This document shows positions 34,194-41,584 of a DNA stretch of 64,000 nucleotides, in pieces. The position numbers and the translations under genes are program-made. Below the pieces are notes generated by a model. That model did not search any database, had not been told where the DNA came from, and worked only from the letters and a program-made list of their open reading frames with translations. The DNA lies in assembly GCA_963743945.1 (NCBI GenBank), contig CAVURO010000006.1, positions 1-64,000 on the forward strand, written 5' to 3'. The DNA is from JACOTK01 sp963743945. Its GTDB lineage: Bacteria > Actinomycetota > Acidimicrobiia > Acidimicrobiales > CADCSY01. Numbering within the stretch: the first letter of the stretch is position 1; each line of letters opens with the position of its first letter.

Positions 34194-35648
34194 ATGAGCA
34201 AGGCAGCGCCGCGTTTCATCGTGATCGGAGCCGGGATGGCGGGCATCCTGAGCGCCATCAAGTTGCGTGAGCGGGGGTTCGACGACTTCACGGTCTACGA
34301 GAAGGCCGACCGCCTCGGCGGCACGTGGCGCGAGAACACCTATCCGGGCGTCGCCTGTGACGTGCCTTCTCATCTGTACCGGTACTCCTTTGCCCCGAAT
34401 GCCGAATGGAGTCGCGTCTTTTCGCCGGGTGGCGAGATCTTGGCCTACCTCGAGGACGTCGCACGCCATCACGACGTCCTCCGGTCCATCGAGTTCGGTG
34501 CAGAGATCAGCTCTCTGGAGTTCCGGGACGGTCGTTGGCACCTTTCCACCACCGATGGGCGTCGGGATGAGGCCGACTTCGTGATCGCCGCCACCGGCGT
34601 CCTCCATCATCCCAAATACCCCGACATCGATGGCCTCGACACCTTCGAGGGCACCATGTTCCACACCGCCCGGTGGAACCACGACGTCTCGCTCGAGGCC
34701 AAGCGCGTGGGCATCATCGGCACCGGCTCGACCGCGGTGCAGGTCGTCACCGCCATCGTCGACACCGTCGGTGAGCTCCATCTGTTCCAGCGGACGCCCC
34801 AGTGGGTGCTGCCGATGGAGAACACGCCCATCGATGAGACCGACAAGGAAAAGTATCGGGCCGATCCCTCGACCATGGCGGAGGTCAAGAACGCCCTTGC
34901 CCAGTCCTTCGAGAACAACTTCGCCAGTGCCGTGGTCGACAAGAACTCGCCCACCCTGGTCATGTTGGAACAGACGTGTCGGGCCAACATCGAGAACCAC
35001 GTGTCCGACCCGGTGCTGCGGGCGAAACTCACCCCCGACTACCGGGCAGCCTGCAAGCGACTCATCATCGCCTCGGACTTCTACGAGAAGATCCAGCGTC
35101 CGAATGCCCACCTGATCACGGAGGGGATCGAGGCCATCGAGCCCGGCGGCGTGCGCACCACGGACGGCGAGTTGCACGAGCTCGACGTTCTGGTCCTTGC
35201 CACGGGCTTTCGAGTCGACCAGTTCATGCGGCCGATTCAGGTGACGGGGCGCGACGGCATCGCCCTCGACGACGTCTGGGCCAAACGTCCCTCCGCCTAC
35301 CTGGCGATCTCCATTCCCGAGTTTCCCAACCTGTTCATGCTCAACGGACCGAACGGCCCGGTCGGCAACTTCTCGCTCATCGATGTTGCCGAGCTCCAGT
35401 TCAACTACATCATGCAGTTGGTCGATGCCGCCCAGGCCGAAGGTGGCCGGGAGATCTGCGCCACCCATGAGGCGGCCGAACAGTTCGAGGTCGATCGCAC
35501 CGAGGCAGCGCAGAACACGGTGTGGGTGACGGGCTGTCGTAGCTGGTACCTCGATGACCGTGGGGTTCCGGCGGCCTGGCCCTGGGGATTCGACCGGTTC
35601 CGTTCCGAGATGGCAGCGCCCAAGCTCGCCGACTACGAACTCGTCTGA
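34194..35648 (+). CDS. Second Baeyer-Villiger-type flavin monooxygenase
   Basis: 484 residues from ATG at 34194, after GGAGGGGG. FAD motif FIVIGAGMAGILSAIKL, then LGGTWRENTYPGVACD, and the fingerprint FEGTMFHTARWN near residue 150, NADPH motif GIIGTGSTAVQVV. It is shorter than the first copy and of a different subclass (VACDVPSHLYRYSFAPN is typical of the shorter group with phenylacetone- or steroid-type substrates). Same direction, 91 bases after the first BVMO, so probably co-transcribed. It converges on the acyl-CoA dehydrogenase. Confidence 0.88.
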   Translation: MSKAAPRFIVIGAGMAGILSAIKLRERGFDDFTVYEKADRLGGTWRENTYPGVACDVPSHLYRYSFAPNAEWSRVFSPGGEILAYLEDVARHHDVLRSIEFGAEISSLEFRDGRWHLSTTDGRRDEADFVIAATGVLHHPKYPDIDGLDTFEGTMFHTARWNHDVSLEAKRVGIIGTGSTAVQVVTAIVDTVGELHLFQRTPQWVLPMENTPIDETDKEKYRADPSTMAEVKNALAQSFENNFASAVVDKNSPTLVMLEQTCRANIENHVSDPVLRAKLTPDYRAACKRLIIASDFYEKIQRPNAHLITEGIEAIEPGGVRTTDGELHELDVLVLATGFRVDQFMRPIQVTGRDGIALDDVWAKRPSAYLAISIPEFPNLFMLNGPNGPVGNFSLIDVAELQFNYIMQLVDAAQAEGGREICATHEAAEQFEVDRTEAAQNTVWVTGCRSWYLDDRGVPAAWPWGFDRFRSEMAAPKLADYELV

Positions 35649-35685
35649 TCCGAGCCCAACCGGTCAGCTGCCGATCAACTCCGTT

Positions 35686-35732
35686 CGGGTCGGGTCGCGC
35701 TACCGGGTCGGGTCGCGCTACCGGGTCGGGTT
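35686..35732. repeat. 18-bp direct repeat, two and a half copies
   Basis: The unit CGGGTCGGGTCGCGCTAC occurs at 35686 and 35704, with a partial third copy at 35722-35732. The stop codon of the acyl-CoA dehydrogenase (TAG at 35718-35720, minus strand) lies inside the second unit. It fills the gap between two convergent genes. Confidence 0.85.
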
Positions 35733-36977
35733 GTGCAACAGCTCCTTGAACGGGGTGTCCTTGCCCGGTCCCGGCTCCTTTGGCAGGCCGAGCACACGCT
35801 CGCCGATGATGTTGCGCTGCACCTGGTCGGTGCCGCCGTAGATGGAAGGTGCCGGAGAGAAGAGCGTGAGCTCCTGAATGTCGCCGTTGCTCATCGAGTC
35901 CGAACCGGTAACGGTCGCATGGGCGCCGAGGATGCGGCAGCCGACCTCACGGGTGAGCACCAGCATGGCGCTGTTGCGCAGCTTGGCCATGTTGCCCTCG
36001 CCCCCGGTTGCGGCATTGCCGGATTTCATCCGACCGATGTGGTAACCCGAGATCTCGATCACGGAGTGCAGACGGGCGAGATCCTGGCGGATGGTGGGGT
36101 CGCCGAGCACCCCCTGTCGGCGTGCCAGCTCGATGAGCTGTCGCACACGCCCGCGTCCGACGGCTCCGGCGCCCAGGCCTGCCCCCTCCGAACGGTCACC
36201 GGCGAAGTCACCCACCCGACGATCGAGATGACCGGCAACCGTGCCGGGGATGGCCGCGCTGAACGCCGCAACGCTGCCGCCACCGATGCCTGCGCGCTCC
36301 ACCATCAAGGTGGTGTTGGTGACCTTCCAGCCGTCGGTGATCCCACCGATCATGTTCGAGTCCGGCACCCGGCCGTTGTCGATGAAGACCTCGTTGAACA
36401 TGGCTCGACCCGTCATCTCTCGCAGCGGGCGCACCTCCACACCCGGCTGGAGCATCGGGAAGGCGAAGTACGTCAGACCCTTGTGCTTGGGAAGATCCGG
36501 GTTGGACCGGGCCACGAGGATGCCGTAGTCGGCGTACTGGCCGGTGGAGGTCCACACCTTCTGACCGTTGATGATCCACTCCTCGCCGTCACGCTCGGCC
36601 TTGGTCTGCAACCCGGCAAGGTCGGAGCCTGCCCCGGGCTCGGAGAAGAGCTGGCACCAACCGTGTTGGCCGTTCAGCACCTTGGGCACGAACTCGGCGA
36701 TGAGCTCGTCCGAGCCGTGCGCCAGGATGGTGGGCACCGCGAGCATCATGCCGATGCCGTTCGGCTGGCCCACCGCCCCCTTCTTCGCCAGTGCGGCGGC
36801 GAGAGCCGACGCCTGATCCCGTGACCAGGCGCGACCCCAGGGCTCGGGAAGCATGGGCTGGGAGAGCCCGTCGTCGGCAAGACGCTGCCACCACTGCGCC
36901 ACCGTGATCTCGGGGTCCCAGTTCTCCTCGACCCAGGCCTCGATCTGCTCGGTCGTCGCGCTCGGTGTCATGGCCAT
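35718..36977 (-). CDS. Acyl-CoA dehydrogenase
   Basis: 419 residues from ATG at 36977, with GGGGAGG upstream. N-terminal helices lead to WCQLFSEPGAGSDLAGLQTK (FAD/substrate site) and WIINGQKVWTSTGQYADYGI, the middle beta domain. The C-terminal part has GGEGNMAKLRNSAMLVLTRE and SPAPSIYGGTDQVQRNIIGE, the typical position of the nucleotide-contacting region; the Glu base usual in GGxE is replaced here by a GTDQ motif of the bacterial acyl-CoA dehydrogenase subgroup found in steroid and branched-acid operons. It oxidises an acyl-CoA at C2-C3. Physiological substrate unknown. Confidence 0.88.
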   Translation of the reverse strand: MAMTPSATTEQIEAWVEENWDPEITVAQWWQRLADDGLSQPMLPEPWGRAWSRDQASALAAALAKKGAVGQPNGIGMMLAVPTILAHGSDELIAEFVPKVLNGQHGWCQLFSEPGAGSDLAGLQTKAERDGEEWIINGQKVWTSTGQYADYGILVARSNPDLPKHKGLTYFAFPMLQPGVEVRPLREMTGRAMFNEVFIDNGRVPDSNMIGGITDGWKVTNTTLMVERAGIGGGSVAAFSAAIPGTVAGHLDRRVGDFAGDRSEGAGLGAGAVGRGRVRQLIELARRQGVLGDPTIRQDLARLHSVIEISGYHIGRMKSGNAATGGEGNMAKLRNSAMLVLTREVGCRILGAHATVTGSDSMSNGDIQELTLFSPAPSIYGGTDQVQRNIIGERVLGLPKEPGPGKDTPFKELLHNPTR

Positions 36978-37073
36978 GCGGGTTCCTCCCCTGTCGATCG
37001 TTCCCCTCATGTTTGCATGGCAGCAGGCCAAAGGAGAAACGGGGCGAACTCCGATCGATCGGTCACGACCGGG

Positions 37074-38111
37074 TCAGAAGTTCGGGTCGCTGGCCCCACT
37101 CTCGGCCAGGTTGCCGGCAGTCACCGTGTTGCCGGCGCGATCGATGATCACCCCGGCAGAAGGTGCATCGCCCGATCTCCAGGTCATGGAGGTGTTGCCG
37201 ATGGTCGCGTACGTTCCCGCCGCGGTTCCGAACGTGACGGTCAAGGTGGTGGAGCTCGTGAGGACCATCGTCGAGAGCGTCGCCGACCCCGCGAGCCCGA
37301 AGGTCCCGTAGGTCGCCGGCGCGGTGATGTAGCCGTTGGATCCCGTCCGCACCCGCCCCAACGGCAACTGGGTGGTGTTGGCTGCATCCCAGATCTGGAC
37401 GTGATCGTTGTTCGACGGTCCACCTCCGGTGCCGTTGGTGACGCGCACCACGACATTGGTCGACGTTCCATCCCAACCGGCGAGGATGGTCTGGGGCTCG
37501 ATGGGCTCGTCGAAGGTCAGCACCAGCGTGTCACCTTGTTCCATTCGCCCGACGATGGACCCGCCGTTCGTGGAGTTGATGGCGATGTCGTTCGGCCTGG
37601 TGACGTCACCGGTCACGTTGAAGTTGGCCGACTTGATGTTGCCCGTGGGCGTGTCGGCGTCGGTCGCCGTGACCGAATAGACGTAGTTGGTGTTCGCCAG
37701 GGTCCCCGCGGTGAGGTTGCTCGCATTTCGGTAGGCGTAGGAGACGCCGTTCACCGTCCAGGGCCCCCCGCTCGTCGACAACGCCACCGCTGTCTGGCCT
37801 GCGGTCAAGGCAGACACGTTGGCGGTCACGGTTGCGATGCCGGCAGCAGGATTGCCCGAATCGGGTCCGACGTTCGCGTAGATGCGATAGGTGCCGCCCG
37901 TGCGAAGGAAGCCTCCCGTGTATCCCTCGGTCTTTTGCAGCATGGAGCCATTGACGGGCGGTCCGACCCAGTCGGGCTCGGCCGTGAAGCTGTTGGCCGC
38001 ATCGGTGGCTCGGGAGGTGAATGCGGCAGTCGTGGTTCCCGTCGTGAGCGTGGGCGCGACGACGAGGCAGAGACCGACGAGCTTCAGGGCGCCTTTGGTG
38101 CGGGTTCGCAT
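37074..38111 (-). CDS. Secreted protein with SipW-type signal, beta-rich repeats
   Basis: 345 residues from ATG at 38111, whose A overlaps the TGA of the signal peptidase gene (TGATG). The N-terminus KGALKLVGLCLVVAPTLTTG and TTTAAFTSRATDAANSFTAE has the T-A-A-F-T-S...N-S-F pattern of SipW-processed TasA/camelysin-like precursors. The body is Thr/Gly/Ala-rich and looks like bacterial Ig-type or cadherin-like strands (VLTFDEPIEPQTILAGWDGT is a Big-like element; VIIDRAGNTVTAGNLAE another). It is probably exported and may polymerise on the cell surface. No cell-wall anchor is visible. Last gene of the SipW operon. Confidence 0.7.
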   Translation of the reverse strand: MRTRTKGALKLVGLCLVVAPTLTTGTTTAAFTSRATDAANSFTAEPDWVGPPVNGSMLQKTEGYTGGFLRTGGTYRIYANVGPDSGNPAAGIATVTANVSALTAGQTAVALSTSGGPWTVNGVSYAYRNASNLTAGTLANTNYVYSVTATDADTPTGNIKSANFNVTGDVTRPNDIAINSTNGGSIVGRMEQGDTLVLTFDEPIEPQTILAGWDGTSTNVVVRVTNGTGGGPSNNDHVQIWDAANTTQLPLGRVRTGSNGYITAPATYGTFGLAGSATLSTMVLTSSTTLTVTFGTAAGTYATIGNTSMTWRSGDAPSAGVIIDRAGNTVTAGNLAESGASDPNF

Positions 38112-38995
38112 CACTTCCTCGCCTTGCTCCCGCCCTTTCGCGCCTTGCTCCCGCTCTTTCTCAGCCTTTTCTTCGGGCCCGGGTCGTCGGGGCTGCGCCA
38201 GATGGCGGCAATCTCGAGAGCACCGAAGAAGAGCATCGGGACGGCGACGAACCCGACGCGAACCTTCGGCGACCAGGCCCAGCCCAGGGCATAGCCCAGC
38301 TTCGGTATCCGAAGCGCCACTCGACCGATCTTGCCCGAGGCCGGGATCTTCCAGGTTTCATCACTGGTGTTGGCATCGCCACGGGTGGTGAAGGTGGCGG
38401 TCCCGTCCTGCACGTCCATCGCCCGCACGCGGTGGGTCACGGTCCGCTTCTTGTGGATCGGGTCACGAAAGGTGATGATGTCACCGACCTTGACGTCCAT
38501 GACACCGATCGTCCGGTCGATCACGACATCGCCGATGTCGAGGGTGGGCGTCATGCTTCCCGACAGCACGACCATGGTCTTGTGGCCCACCAGGGGCGGC
38601 GCCGCGAGCAGCGCCGCCAGGGCCAGGCCGGCGCCCACGACGATCCAGACGAAGACCGTGAGCATGATGCGAAGCGGTGTCGATTCCCGAACGACATAGG
38701 TCACCTTGGGGTCCGGCGCCGCTCCCCGTCTGACCGCCCCGACACCCGGCTCGGCGTGGACCGACTCGGCGACATCGCCGAGAACCAGGACCTCGTCGTC
38801 GAGATCGATGTGGTCGGCGAACCGGACCGGCTTCGGGCGTTTGGCTGCTCTGCGTTCCCGGCGGCTCGGCTTGCCGCCACGACCTTCCGGCGGGGCGACG
38901 CGCAACTCGGTCAGAACCTGTTGCTCGACGGCGGCGACCAGTGCCACCTTTGCCACACGCTCCACGTCGGGCCTCAACTCGATCGTGTTCGGCAT
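38111..38995 (-). CDS. sipW: SipW-type signal peptidase I
   Basis: 294 residues from ATG at 38995. After a 110-residue cytoplasmic region rich in Lys/Arg (RRERRAAKRPK) and acidic patches comes a membrane helix (FVWIVVGAGLALAALLAA), then the catalytic Ser in VVLSGSMTPTLDIGDVV, KVGDIITFRDPIHKKRTVTH with His in place of the Lys of ordinary signal peptidases, and TTRGDANTSDETW, the third conserved box. This is the ER/SipW-like S26B class, which cleaves TasA/camelysin-type precursors. A second membrane helix and a basic tail follow. The neighbouring genes encode the likely substrates. Confidence 0.88.
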   Translation of the reverse strand: MPNTIELRPDVERVAKVALVAAVEQQVLTELRVAPPEGRGGKPSRRERRAAKRPKPVRFADHIDLDDEVLVLGDVAESVHAEPGVGAVRRGAAPDPKVTYVVRESTPLRIMLTVFVWIVVGAGLALAALLAAPPLVGHKTMVVLSGSMTPTLDIGDVVIDRTIGVMDVKVGDIITFRDPIHKKRTVTHRVRAMDVQDGTATFTTRGDANTSDETWKIPASGKIGRVALRIPKLGYALGWAWSPKVRVGFVAVPMLFFGALEIAAIWRSPDDPGPKKRLRKSGSKARKGGSKARK

Positions 38996-39362
38996 CGGCG
39001 TTGCCCCTCGGTTGCCCGGTCACCTGCCCGAAGGACGACGCTCCGACCGAGTCGCCGGTCCGGAGGTCTCCCGCCGCGCCCGCCGGCACCTCCGGCGCCT
39101 CGGCGTGGACCCGAAGATCATGGGCTTCGTGCATCTCGGGCGTCGTCTGCGGTGTGCCGGCCAGGAGTCGGCGTCGCAGCTCGCTTCGTTCCTCAGGCAC
39201 GGCCACGGCAACGGCACGATCGACTCGCCGGCGCTCACGGCGACTCAGCGGGCCTCGGAGAAGGCGGACCCCCCCGAGGGACATGCCCGTGCCATCGGCA
39301 GAGGAAGGGACAACAGCCTGCTCTGGCCCTTCCGGACGGAGATCCGGGGGGGCCAGGGTCAT
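38481..39362 (-). CDS. Possible small gene between TasA-like gene and sipW (frame uncertain)
   Basis: The frame starts with ATG at 39362, overlapping the stop of the upstream TasA-like gene by ATGA, which argues that it is really translated. The first 120 residues (to about 39000) contain LSRRERRRVDRAVAVAVPEE and a PEMHEAHDLRVHAEAPEVPA stretch, acidic and basic in turn and plausible as a protein. Beyond 38995 the same frame would run 500 bases inside sipW and looks like shadow sequence. A frameshift near 39000, or a fusion with the N-terminus of sipW, may have removed the true stop. Confidence 0.3.
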   Translation of the reverse strand: MTLAPPDLRPEGPEQAVVPSSADGTGMSLGGVRLLRGPLSRRERRRVDRAVAVAVPEERSELRRRLLAGTPQTTPEMHEAHDLRVHAEAPEVPAGAAGDLRTGDSVGASSFGQVTGQPRGNADAEHDRVEARRGACGKGGTGRRRRATGSDRVARRPAGRSWRQAEPPGTQSSQTPEAGPVRRPHRSRRRGPGSRRCRRVGPRRAGCRGGQTGSGAGPQGDLCRSGIDTASHHAHGLRLDRRGRRPGPGGAARGAAPGGPQDHGRAVGKHDAHPRHRRCRDRPDDRCHGRQGR

Positions 39363-39973
39363 GTGTTCGTCGCCTTCCAGACAAAGTCGATGGCGTTGGC
39401 GACCTTGCCCTGTTGGGTGTCAGGGGCCGTGGCCTTGACCGTGACGTCGAACCTGTACACGTGGGTCTCGGAGTTGGTCCACACCTCGGCGGTGCCGGGA
39501 GGATCCTGAATGGGCGTCCCGGCTTCGAGCGGGTAGGTCGTGATCGTTGCCGTGTTGAAGATCACACCGGCGCCGGCGCCCAGGTAGTTGGTCGCATCCG
39601 CCGTGAAGCCCGTGCACGTGGGAAAGGTTGCGCCGGTTCCGCGGGTGACCTTGAGGTTCAGGTCGGTCTCGAGACCGGTCCCCCCGATGGCGCCACTGCC
39701 TCGAAAGAGCACGACGTTGGCCGGGAGACTGCCGGTGTAGTTGACCGCTATGCACCGAGAGACCGTCACGTTCGGGGTCATGACCCCCAGGGCCACCGTG
39801 AACATCGCGGTGCTGCCCCCATCGTCGTCGCTCAGGACGACCGTGCCCGAGGTGAAGGAGTTGGCGAGACTGCTGGTCGAGGACGTGAACGCTGCCCAGG
39901 TGCCCATCCCGCTCAGGTTGATGGCGAGGCCGATGGTCAAGGAGATGAGGGTGACGACACGGAGTCTTCGCAT
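39359..39973 (-). CDS. TasA/camelysin-like secreted protein
   Basis: 204 residues from ATG at 39973, with AAAGGAG six bases upstream. RRLRVVTLISLTIGLAINLS precedes TWAAFTSSTSSLANSFTSGT, with the SipW-type F-T-S...N-x-F-x-x-G-T cleavage region, then VVLSDDDGGSTAMFTVALGV. This matches the TasA_anch/camelysin pattern in which the mature protein starts near the A-F-T motif and forms fibres. The rest is beta-rich with two Cys (SRCIAVNY and FPTCTGF), which could form a disulfide. Probable substrate of the SipW gene downstream. Confidence 0.78.
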   Translation of the reverse strand: MRRLRVVTLISLTIGLAINLSGMGTWAAFTSSTSSLANSFTSGTVVLSDDDGGSTAMFTVALGVMTPNVTVSRCIAVNYTGSLPANVVLFRGSGAIGGTGLETDLNLKVTRGTGATFPTCTGFTADATNYLGAGAGVIFNTATITTYPLEAGTPIQDPPGTAEVWTNSETHVYRFDVTVKATAPDTQQGKVANAIDFVWKATNT

Positions 39974-40008
39974 TGGCCATCTCCTTTCGGGTCATGGTTC
40001 CGGTGGAT

Positions 40009-40542
40009 CTACGTCACCGGCGGTCCCGGCTGTTCGATGTTGAGGTTGATCTCGATGTCGACGGACCGCCCGACGACACTCGTTTCGACTGTTATCGGCA
40101 ATTCGACGGTGAACTTGATCACTTTTTGCTCTCCCACATCCATCACGAAAGGCAGAGACCTCGCCTCCAGATCCCCCAGCGCGCCATCGAAGAGCACGGT
40201 CTCGCCGTCGAGCGCCATGACCTGCAGGACCCGATCCAGATCGTGGTTCGAGATGACCGGCTTGATGCGAACCAGGTGGCGCTTGGGACTGACGTTGGCC
40301 AAACTCAGGCTCCCCGACGTGGCAGGGCTCCCCGGGTACAGGACAGGAGTGACGAGAAATGGCGAGACCGGCTTCACCGTGAACTCACCGAGCGCTCGGG
40401 CGACCATCGTCACCTGGGCGCCGGGTTCCTCGGTGCCCTGTGGGATCCGATGCCCGGCCAAAACGGCCAGTACGGCTCCGGCGCCCAGAACAAGACCCAG
40501 AGGTCTTGTCCAGGGGCGCCGACGCCGCACTACCTTGATCAT
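40009..40542 (-). CDS. Secreted/anchored hypothetical protein of the SipW operon
   Basis: 177 residues from ATG at 40542, GGGAG upstream. An Arg-rich N-terminus (VVRRRRPWTRP) and a single membrane helix GLVLGAGAVLAVLAG give a signal anchor; the outside part of 145 residues is beta-rich (GSLSLANVSPKRHLVRIKPV; SVVGRSVDIEINLNIEQ). I do not recognise the family. Its place between two TasA-like genes suggests an accessory or fibre-assembly role, comparable in position to TapA, without sequence support for homology. Confidence 0.6.
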   Translation of the reverse strand: MIKVVRRRRPWTRPLGLVLGAGAVLAVLAGHRIPQGTEEPGAQVTMVARALGEFTVKPVSPFLVTPVLYPGSPATSGSLSLANVSPKRHLVRIKPVISNHDLDRVLQVMALDGETVLFDGALGDLEARSLPFVMDVGEQKVIKFTVELPITVETSVVGRSVDIEINLNIEQPGPPVT

Positions 40543-40571
40543 GAGCTCCCGTTACAACCGAACGACCGTCA

Positions 40572-41141
40572 TCAGTCGCCGGTTGCCTCCCAGGTCCAGG
40601 GGTGCAGGCCGGTGGTCAGGCCTTGCGCATTGTTGTCCTGGACGTCGACCGTGAACCGGTAGGAGACGACGTCGCCCGCGTTCCACTTGGAGTCGTCCAG
40701 CGGGTTGCTGCCCAAGCCGTTGGTGTTGCTCGAGTGGAGATCACGGAAGTCCTGCAACGTGCTGTTGAAGATCGGCGTGCTTCCCGTGAGGCCGGAGCAG
40801 CCGGGGAACACGTCGGATACGCCGGTGCCCTGCTCCACGAGCAGGTTCGTGTACTGGCCGAGCGGCGTCACGTCGGCGCCCAGGTAGAGCTCACCGGTTG
40901 AGGTGAGGTTGCCGGTGAAGGTCACGTTGATGCAGTAGGACTGGGTTGCGCCGCTGTAGGCGCTCTCGGCGTACATGGGACTGCCCGAGTCGTTGTCCGA
41001 CAGGCTCACCGTACCGGCGTTCAAGAAGTTGTTGTCGTTGCTGGTGGTCCCGGTGAACGCGGAGAACGTTCCCAGGCCGGTCAGGGTTCCCACCAACAGG
41101 ACGACGCCTGCGGTCAGAAGGCCTTTGCGGGAAATGCTCAT
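40572..41141 (-). CDS. TasA/camelysin-like secreted protein, first gene of the SipW operon
   Basis: About 189 residues from ATG at 41141, which has AAGGAG 8 bases upstream; the in-frame GTG at 41150 is less likely. KGLLTAGVVLLVGTLTGLGT is the hydrophobic core and FSAFTGTTSNDNNFLNAGTV carries the SipW-type F-T...N-N-F-x-N-A-G-T-V motif, almost the same layout as the gene at 39359. YCINVTFTGNLTSTGELYLG and VFPGCSGLTG align with the Cys-containing segments of that gene, so the two are paralogues. Likely fibre-forming and processed by the SipW peptidase. Confidence 0.78.
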   Translation of the reverse strand: MSISRKGLLTAGVVLLVGTLTGLGTFSAFTGTTSNDNNFLNAGTVSLSDNDSGSPMYAESAYSGATQSYCINVTFTGNLTSTGELYLGADVTPLGQYTNLLVEQGTGVSDVFPGCSGLTGSTPIFNSTLQDFRDLHSSNTNGLGSNPLDDSKWNAGDVVSYRFTVDVQDNNAQGLTTGLHPWTWEATGD

Positions 41142-41310
41142 GATCCTCACTCCTTTGTGCGTTGACGTGCATCCGTGCTCTACGGGTATTGCTCAGAGGC
41201 ATCGGCGCGCGCGGAGGGTGACTTGAGAGAAAGAAAAGGGAAAGTAGGCAAGGTGTTGGACTCGCCCGGTCGACTTGCCCGGTCAGACCGAGACCTCAGT
41301 CCGTGAGACC

Positions 41311-41520
41311 TCAGACCGTGAGCAGCGTCGCCAAGGCCCACACGGCGGCGAGCGCCCCGATGCCGATCATGATGAGGCTTCGGGTTCTCGGGGCATCGGT
41401 GAGGTCGGTCTCCTTGACCTTGACCTCGGGTGGGCGGATCAGGGCCGCCGCGTTTCCGAAGACCATCGCCGCTCCCAGTGCGAGGACCAACAAAGGAAGC
41501 AGATCGTCGCCCAGGAACAC
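41311..41520 (-). CDS. Small conserved two-helix membrane protein
   Basis: About 69 residues from a GTG at 41520 (VFLGDDLLPLLVLALGAAMV); an ATG at 41559 is possible. Two hydrophobic helices (LLPLLVLALGAAMVFGNAAA and LIMIGIGALAAVWALATLL) are joined by a charged loop (PPEVKVKETDLTDAPRTRS). I recall similar small proteins in Acidimicrobiia and relatives, function unknown. It lies between the SipW operon and the Wzy-like gene and is divergent from the latter. Confidence 0.6.
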   Translation of the reverse strand: MFLGDDLLPLLVLALGAAMVFGNAAALIRPPEVKVKETDLTDAPRTRSLIMIGIGALAAVWALATLLTV

Positions 41521-41584
41521 CGGACCATGATAGCCGTGGGGTATCCGCCCCACCCCCACGGTCGAGGTCTAACGTCGAAACCAC

